Source of the DNA: Telmatactis stephensoni
Lineage: Eukaryota > Cnidaria > Anthozoa > Actiniaria > Isophelliidae
Length of the DNA: 64,000 nt
Assembly: GCA_029948255.1 (NCBI GenBank)
Contig: JALIZF010001751.1
Span: forward strand, 345,001 to 409,000
Reading direction: 5' to 3'
Shown here: positions 56,830-64,000 of the stretch, piece after piece
Layout of the letters: each line of letters starts with the position of its first letter
Position numbering within the stretch: the first letter of the stretch is position 1
Notes under the pieces: generated by a model
Seen by the model: only the letters and a program-made list of their open reading frames with translations
What the model was told of the DNA's origin: nothing
The model's database searches: none
Position numbers and translations under genes: made by a program

Positions 56830-58390
56830 AAATTTTGACAGTCGAGTGGCTATGTATCATATTTAAATGCCATAAAAAAGTGCAAATATCAAATCAAACG
56901 TGGATTAACTGAAAGACCACAGGAAACCGAAACAATATACTTTAGTAAAATAACAAAAATATAAATCAATAAATCATTTTTTTTTTGTGAAGAAAGAGTC
57001 ATTAGCCATAAAAGAAAAAAAAATGTGCGAAAAGGAAAAAAAAGTGAAAAAAATTGATCACCGACATGGCAGAGGCTAAAACTCCGGACCTTTCACTTTG
57101 GAAGCCATGGTTTATGCCTCAACCATCCAGATGTTACATGTCTTCAAAAGGTGAATTTTGTGTATTTATTGTCAATGTGTGGTTACAAAACAAATGCAAA
57201 AATACTTCTCTCTGTAGTAAAATGTCGCTATAAATATAAAAGAAATTGCTTCATAAATTGCTCAGGATGGCTGCTTTCAAAATGTTTTCATTTCTTTATC
57301 TACTTTGACTCTTGTGATGATAGAGTACAAACACTAATTAAAAGCTTGGATGACTTTGATGTTGGACTTGAAAAGATTTTTGTTGCTTGACAGCATTGTA
57401 AAAAGTCTGGCATTCAGAAAGGTTTTTACTCATCAGTATCCGGACTGCAATGCAATATTCTATTGCAGACTCTGTTGTGTAAGTCCTGGCTAAACTTGCT
57501 ACAGTACTTCGATGGTTTTACTCCTGAAATAGCTTGCGCTAATACTAGGAATTTGATGATCTACAAGACTTCTTCTTTCAACAACATCTGTATATAATTT
57601 TTGGTGTGTATTGGACATGTCTGGGAGTGCTTCTAGTCAATGGTATTTCAAGCTATAATGTTCAGTTTGTATTTCTAGAGCTGATGTGTTCTCTGGCACT
57701 ATTCACACATGTGCTGTAGACATCAATTCGTACTTAGAAAATGGTGGCCACAGCCAAAGACGTGACAAATTTTATAGAGAATTTATAGAGAGTTATTAAC
57801 TGCGGAGTAAAGTATCATTCATTTGCATAGTAACGAACGATGCAAAAGGTGTAAACAAACATGAAAAGCCTCAGTATTTAAGTTACAATTACAAGGACTT
57901 TAAATAAAGCAAATATAAGCTTCTATTTAGTTTTCATACTCTAAATAGTAAAGTTTGAAGATTATTTTCCCAAATTCAATGATGTATAAAACAAACTTGA
58001 AAAGACTTTGAAATCAACAACTCACACAAGTCTGTGATGTAATGGTTTTTTATTGCCCATTTACAGTAAAATATGTTATTTTAGCACTTTCTTATATGAT
58101 TTCGATCGAAAATTGTATTTACTATGATACCACGAACTCTAAAACATCACATGAAAAAAAAGATGCAAAATTAATGTTGTGCGAAAAGACTACAGTGTAA
58201 AGTTGTCGGTCTTTTCACACAAATCAAATACAAAGTTTTCAAACCTTTATTCTCATAGAAGTTCAATATGTTGTAATGTTATATAATGCCATTTGTAAAT
58301 CACTTAAAACACTACATAAACTGTAGTAAATATGTGAATGAAAATAAAAATCATCTTAGAATCCATGTGTTTGTCTTTAAGTTTGAAAAA
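56830..58390. other. Non-coding, no supported feature
   Basis: AT-rich, short ORFs only (for example 57151-57390, no signature). Confidence 0.4.
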
Positions 58391-58399
58391 TTTAACCAG

Positions 58400-58920
58400 C
58401 TCAACGTCATTATCACTATGAATTGCTATGTCCATGAAAATCCCATGAAAATTATGTGAAACCCCCATGAATTCATTTTCAGTGGCCATGAAAACAGCAA
58501 TTTGAGATTTCATGGGTCTATGAATTTCCCATGAAAAATCTTTTGGCTGCAATACATGAATTTCATGAGCCATGAAAATCCCATGAACCACCAGGAGGAA
58601 CATTTTCATGACCCATGAAAGCGGTGTATTGGCTGTTTGTGAATTTCATGACCCATGAAAATCCCATAAAACTAGAAATTCAAAAGTTTCATGACCCATG
58701 AAAGTGTTGTGTTGTTCTGTTTATCAATTTCATGAGCCATGAAATACAGTAAAACATGAAATCAAAAAGTTTCATGACCCATGAAAGTGGCGTGTCTCTC
58801 TGTTTGTCTATTTCATGAGCCATGAAAAACCCATAAAACTAGAAATTCACGTCAAGTTTCATGACCATGAATTTTACTGACTACAAAATTCATGGTCATG
58901 AAAATACTTGAAGATGAAAA
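58400..58920. repeat. Satellite of CATGAAA palindromes
   Basis: At least three tandem units of about 80-90 bp, each holding TTTCATGACCCATGAAA or TTTCATGAGCCATGAAA (units begin near 58608, 58688 and 58779). Flanking sequence has many single CATGAAA words on both strands. Confidence 0.85.
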
Positions 58921-60599
58921 ATTCAATCATCAGCCTCAAAAGAAAACTATGAATCAAAGTTGAGAAACTTATAAAATAATATTCTTTGATGTATCCCAAT
59001 CGATTTTGATTTAATATGAAAATCAGACAAGAGGCCAAAAAAATCACCTATCTGATTTGGTATTAAACACTAAAATGACTAAAATATAACGTTCATATAT
59101 ATAAAAGTGTAATATGCCACTTGATAACCAACAATATATTGGGTAAACTACTGAAGATTGCAGACAGTTTCAGAAATTCTCCAGTGATTTTAATCTAAGT
59201 GAACTGGTTTGTAGCAATCTGCAACATTATGAGTTCGTAACTTTTGACGTCTTCAAAGAGTTCTGATTTAAAACTTATGAACTTACTGCCTGAATGTTTG
59301 TGAACACTTTCTTCCATTTCTGCAATCATGTAACCATCAAGGTCATTTGAAGGCTTGAGATAAAACTTCGAATATCGCGCCATTCTCTTGCTCCTGATCA
59401 ATCGATGTCCATGCAACTCCAAATCGGATAGCAACAACAATTCCACTTAATCTCTAAATCTTTATCACTTTGTTGTATTGTTTGAAGCATTTTGGGGTGA
59501 ATTTCCAATATTATTTATCCTGATTTACGATAAAACCCGGTAAAAACTACGAGAACTGTTGGTTTTCTGTTTGAGTACGATTGGCTATGAGCCTGCAATT
59601 ATAAAGACAGCGGATATATAACGCATGCGTAGTTTGAGTGGGCGCGAAGTATAAAATTTCAATAACGGTTCGTTGAAGCGTGTAGCTTTGAATTTCTCTT
59701 GTTCTTTTTCATTTTTACCTCGCTAATGGATTTTTATATGGACTATACATTCAAAGGAAGTTCTTTACATAAAGGTAAGAGCGTTATTCAGCAACAACTG
59801 ATTATTCTAGAGAAGTTTATGCTTGATTTCTAATCACAAACTGATCATAATATTCAAACTATTAATTAAAACGATCTTTTTGGTAAAAACTCAGTGTCTT
59901 TGATATCAATATCTATCTAGGGAGAACTTCCAATCAATAAAATTAATTTGTTATATTTAATTTCCAGATAGATGTCTTTTTCAAAGTAAGAAGTAGCTAA
60001 AGCTAAAGTTAAGTTTTACATACACCCTAGGCCTCAAGTAAGCTTAAATGATCTGAAAACTAGAAAAATAATTCTTAAAATAAGTTTGATTCATCACTTG
60101 AACTAATTTTGACTTAGAAGAAATTGCAATTTTATGAATATGAAATGGAATAATATAAATAATCAACTAATTATCACATATCATGATAATTATAACTTGA
60201 GATCATTTTGCATATATTTATATAGTCATGTAAGTTACAGTTTTTATAATTATATTTAATTCCTAATAAAATCAGAATTTACATTTTTCTTACTTGTTGC
60301 ATATTTTTCTTATTCAATGTTCATCACAAGAGTCAGTGAAAAAAACTTCCTGAAAAATGTGTATTTATTAATGACAATTTTTTAGTGACAGAGGAGAATA
60401 AAATACTCATAGATACATTTATGTGCATATATAAAGCATTCAATATAGTCATTTCATGGTTTCATTATTTGAAGAAAAAAACCGACTTTGGATTCTTCAT
60501 CCATTTTGGTAAGTGCTAGTTCTTCTACTTTAATGGTATATCTATATTTTTATTAATGATAAATTTCATTTCTAAGTTAACTACTATTCATTGACTTTT
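58921..60599. other. Spacer between two CATGAAA clusters
   Basis: The minus ORF 59195-59446 (83 codons, MELLLLSDLELHG) has an ATG near a GC-richer patch at 59580-59700 and could be a first exon, but I recognise no family. The rest is AT-rich. Confidence 0.3.
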
Positions 60600-61110
60600 C
60601 ATAGGGGTTTTCATGATCTGGCATTCCTTATATTGTCCCATGGAAATACCATTAACAGTTATTTTCATGGCACATGAAAAAACTGTGAAAAAGTAATGAA
60701 AATTTTCATGGCCCCATTAATCTTTAACAATTCACAGGACAATCATGGCTTTTCCATGGGCCATGAATTTGCCCACCCCATGAAAACAACACCATGAAAC
60801 GTAACATTTTACATTTCATGGGTTTTCCAAACACCATTAAAAAACCATGGAATTCCAGCATAACGATTCATGGTACTTTAATGGGTATTTCATGGGTTTA
60901 CAATTTTATGAGTGCATTTTCATGGCCATGAATTGTTAAAGATTAAGGGGATTTTCATGGATTTTATAATGTTTTTTTCATGGCATTTTAAAGGTGTAAT
61001 GCCATGAAAATATCCCATGGAAAAACCATTAAATAACAATGGAAAACCCTGGAATAACCCATGAATTAACCATGAAAAAATTCACAAGTTTTTCATGGAT
61101 TTTCATTTCA
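60600..61110. repeat. Second CATGAAA/TTTCATGG cluster
   Basis: Dense TTTCATGG and CCATGAAA words, at times with TTAATGG, without strict periodicity. Inverted segments, for example around AATTGTTAAAGATTAAGG (60930s) and CATTAATCTTTAACAATTCA (60710s), suggest a folded arm pair. Confidence 0.75.
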
Positions 61111-61271
61111 TAGTGTTAGTTTCCTTTGTTTTAACAAGAACAAAAGTTGTTGTTTTTTTTGCAATAAAAGGTCCTTTGTCCAAGCCAATTTGAGGTGTCT
61201 TAATGAGATACTAATAAGTAAACAATACAAAATTACACGTGTTAGAAATAATTCCCATTAGACTTTTTCTT

Positions 61272-62689
61272 TGACCAATTAAAAGAGTTTTATTGAAAAT
61301 TTTCGATCACCATCTCATATTTGCCACGGATCCACAACTGTCTCTTCTGGCAAAAGCAAAAATCTGGTATGTACCTTCATTCTCCATGTCTGCAATAAGA
61401 AGAGTCAACTGTGTGGCTATGACACCCAACCTATGTTACTAATGTTGACTTTGAGTTTACTTATGTTAATTCTCTTTATAGGTACATGGATGGTACTTTC
61501 AAGTTAGTAAGGCACCCCTTCAAGCAGCCGTTCACCATAAATGCATTTGTCTGCCATGAGGATTGTAGTAAACAAGTTCCCCTCCTGTTTGTTCTGATGT
61601 CTGGTAAGAAGGCCAAAGATTACAAGCAGGTAATTAATGACTCTTAGTGATCCATAGCTAAAAATCATCGTGACAAGTATTGATAAGGGCGTGGGGTTAG
61701 GGTTTAGTATCATATTGATAAATTATTTTGTGTTTTTAGGTCCTGCAAAAAGTGCTCGAAATCCTGCCAAGCCATCCAGCAGGAAAACAAGTCGTTCTTG
61801 ATTTTGAAGTGGCCAACTGGAAGGCGATTCGTGATGTCCTGCCTGAAGTAAAACTATGGGGTTGTGGTTTCCACTGGAGTCAAGCAGTTTGGCAGAAGGT
61901 ATCAATTCTTCTGTATAATTGGCAAGGGGTAAGGCTGAAAACCAGATTCATGGTTTAGAGATAATACCTGTATATGGGGTAAATAACTAAGTATAATGTT
62001 CACCCATTCTCATATTAATTTAATTTTGCTCTGTTATATTCAGATCCAGGTTTTGGACCTGCAAGCCATGTACCATGAAGACCGGGGTACCCACACCTTC
62101 CTTAGAAGAGCTATGGCCCTGCCACATATTCCAGCGGAGCACATCAGGGCAGTCTTTAACCGACTGTGCCTTTCAGCACAAACACCTGCCCTACAAGAGC
62201 TGATGGTCTACATCGAAGAGACGTGGATAGAGAGCACTGTTTGGGAGCCTTCTACTTGGTCTGGGTTTCTCAGGTAAGTAATCACAGAGTATCAATTTAT
62301 TTATACCTCAAAAAAAGAAAAAAAAGTCAAACATCTATATAAAAACATTAAACACTAAGATAGTTATTTTTTCCTTTATTAGGTCCACTAGAACAAACAA
62401 CGACCTGGAAGGCTGGCACAACCGACTCAACAGAAGAGCAAAGGGGAGGTGCCAGATACCACTGCACCTGTCGGTGAAACTTCTTGAAAGTGAAGCAGCC
62501 CTAACAATGCTTCAAGCTAGATTGGTCTCTGAGTGAAAGCTTATCAGAATACAGCGCAGAAAATACCGTGAAATCAGTGCCAAAGTTTTTGACTTGTGGG
62601 ACAAATACAACAACAATGAGTTCAATGAGTTCCAACTGTTAAAACAATGCTCAAACTTGGCTGTTCCCGCAATTAATAACAGGTTGTAA
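61272..62689 (+). pseudogene. MULE-type (Mutator-like) transposase, one stop
   Basis: Exons end/start at consensus sites: up to 61366, 61482-61629, 61739-61898, 62043-62272 and 62381-62689. Exon 1 reads LIFATDPQLSLLAKAKIW and joins through a Trp codon to [13 protein letters not shown] (first Asp). [28 protein letters not shown] (second Asp) and GCGFHWSQAVWQK follow, then ELMVYIEETWI and STRTNNDLEGWHNRLNRR. This is the MULE domain order. A TGA at 62534-62536 cuts the last exon (LVSE-stop-KLIRIQRRKYRE); the frame then runs on to TAA 62687-62689. The N-terminal zinc finger (often FLYWCH) is not found; the CATGAAA cluster lies where it would be. Otherwise well preserved. Confidence 0.85.
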
Positions 62690-62874
62690 TTAAATGTAAA
62701 TATCTGTAAATAGTTTTCCTTTCCACTTTTTGATAATATAAATATTAAGATATATAATGTAGAGCAATACTTTAATAAACAAAAAAAACATTGATACAAA
62801 AACCTTGGAGTCGATTACTAACGTGTAGCGTGCTGGGCTCACTCAGATGGAGGGAGGATTGGTGACCACTCTAC

Positions 62875-63199
62875 GGGTATACAAAATGGCGGCTGTTTCA
62901 CGACAACAGCTTCAATAAAAGCCAGCAAACATCTTTTACAAACGATATCGAGGTACTTAGTTGAAGAAAAAAATGTTCTTAGAACTTTTGTGATAAGGTT
63001 TTGTGTTTTTGTGCGAAAAGACTTGAGAGTTGTGTGGACGGGTATACAAAATGGCGGCCTGACTCGCGACAACAGCTTCCATGAAAAGCCAGCAAACATT
63101 TTTATAAATAATATCGAAGTACTTAGTTGAAGAAAAAAAATACTCTTAGGACTTCTGCGATAAGGCTTTAAGTTTGTGCGAAAAGACTTGAGAGTTGTG
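62875..63199. repeat. 165-bp tandem duplication
   Basis: Two copies starting GGGTATACAAAATGGCGGC at 62875 and 63040, with about 10% divergence. The 3' ends carry GTGCGAAAAGACTTGAGAGT, further repeated at 63180-63240. The long minus-strand ORF here (62839-63315) is a product of the repeat, with no family signature. Confidence 0.9.
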
Positions 63200-63339
63200 C
63201 GAAAAGACCTGTGCGAAAAGACTCTTGTGCCGGAAAAGACCGTAATTCTTTCCTCCTTAGAATCGTTACTTCGAGTATCGGCATAAAAATGACAAATTTT
63301 GTGAACGCTAAACATTACTTATACAATCAATAACCACTT

Positions 63340-64000
63340 ACCAAAATGTATTTCCCACAGACAAGACGAAAACTCCTAAAAATCCTCAGCCAAAAGGCAC
63401 TCCATCACTTTGCTTCACACTACTTTCATGGCATATTATCGGTTGATCACGTGCCTGTAGGGCTTCCCGGTATGCATTGCCAGTGAAACACAGGAAACCC
63501 AAGCTCATCGAGCTCATGGTTAAAAGTTTTTACAATCCCGAAATCAAAGAAAAAAACAGCAACTTCAATTTTTTTATCAATCAGAAGTCTGTCTGTTATA
63601 ATCTAATACTAATACCATGCCATGCTTTGCAGTAGAACCAAACAGCACAATTGCAACGACAAAATAGCACAATTGTTTTGGTACAATCTATGTTGCATAC
63701 TTTCAGTGTTTGAACTCTATTTTCATGTTCTACAGGATGTGTTCTGCACATCGCCGGGGAAGTATAACAAGTCTGCAATGTTTTCGCGATATCGGTCGAC
63801 ACGTACCGTTCCGCAAAATATTTCACACTTGAAGTGATGCAGGTCAATATATTTGGTGCTTTGTTAAACAATAACTCCTTGAATACGTTTTTGTTTGATA
63901 TTTGCAACTTCGTTTTTGATTTATTGATTTATATTTTCGCCTTCAAATAGGGTTTTCCGATTTAGCGGAATTTTCGCTTAATGGAAAACGTTTTTCCGTC
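63340..64000. other. Non-coding, no supported feature
   Basis: No recognisable gene or repeat up to the window end. Confidence 0.4.

Noticed and set aside
62839..63315. 158-codon minus-strand ORF
   Set aside because: It spans a 165-bp tandem duplication and has no family signature.

Overview
The window is animal nuclear DNA: AT-rich, with spliced genes, long non-coding stretches, and a very high load of old and young transposable elements. The mix (two-gene THAP/DDE elements, an IS3EU-like element, a Ngaro retrotransposon, gypsy and CR1-like fragments, P2X7-C-type zinc-domain genes, RPA-like OB-fold fragments) is typical of cnidarians, most likely a coral or sea anemone. The species call is inference. 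I see no clear single-copy housekeeping gene and no bacterial feature.

Layout. 1-2690: a broken DDE transposase on + facing a broken Ulp1-like protease on -, with a 463-bp TTAA-flanked foldback between them. 3869-4306: OB-fold fragment. 4454-9343: a 4.9-kb element with ~510-bp inverted ends carrying a THAP/DDE transposase (+) and a SWIM/YqaJ gene (-), both broken; this pairing fits ISL2EU. 10110-11485: a second THAP/DDE transposase relic (-). 12951-13762: a P2X7-C-like zinc-domain gene. 13848-20089: a 6.24-kb element with CACG termini and 3-bp AGT duplications, carrying a ~800-aa minus-strand protein with features of a distant CMC/Transib/RAG1-type transposase. 21973-26240: gypsy pol (-), CR1-like LINE 3' end (+) and a DIRS-like RT fragment abutting one another.

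27264-33810: a complete Ngaro element (A1, gag, RT/RNase H, tyrosine recombinase, B1-A2-B2), whose recombinase is split by a 1.6-kb DNA insertion. 35400-35850: LINE RT relic. 36388-49807: a zinc-finger/cysteine-cluster gene whose second exon is interrupted by a 7.0-kb IS3EU-like element (37344-44351; intact integrase-like transposase plus a HECT-domain gene) and, directly next to it, a 2.2-kb hAT-like element (44361-46576), itself hit by a 1.4-kb near-perfect palindrome. Removing the insertions restores the host reading frame exactly at the duplicated target. 51739-52449: MADS-box-like gene relic (-). 56449-56797: second OB-fold relic. 58400-61110: two clusters of CATGAAA palindromes. 61300-62689: MULE transposase with one stop. 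62875-63199: a 165-bp tandem duplication.

Three of the large elements share one plan: two genes start near opposite ends and are transcribed toward each other, one encoding the DDE enzyme and one an accessory protein (YqaJ nuclease, HECT ubiquitin ligase, or unknown). In two of them the ends carry the same promoter/first-exon DNA as inverted copies, which would place both genes under the same control.
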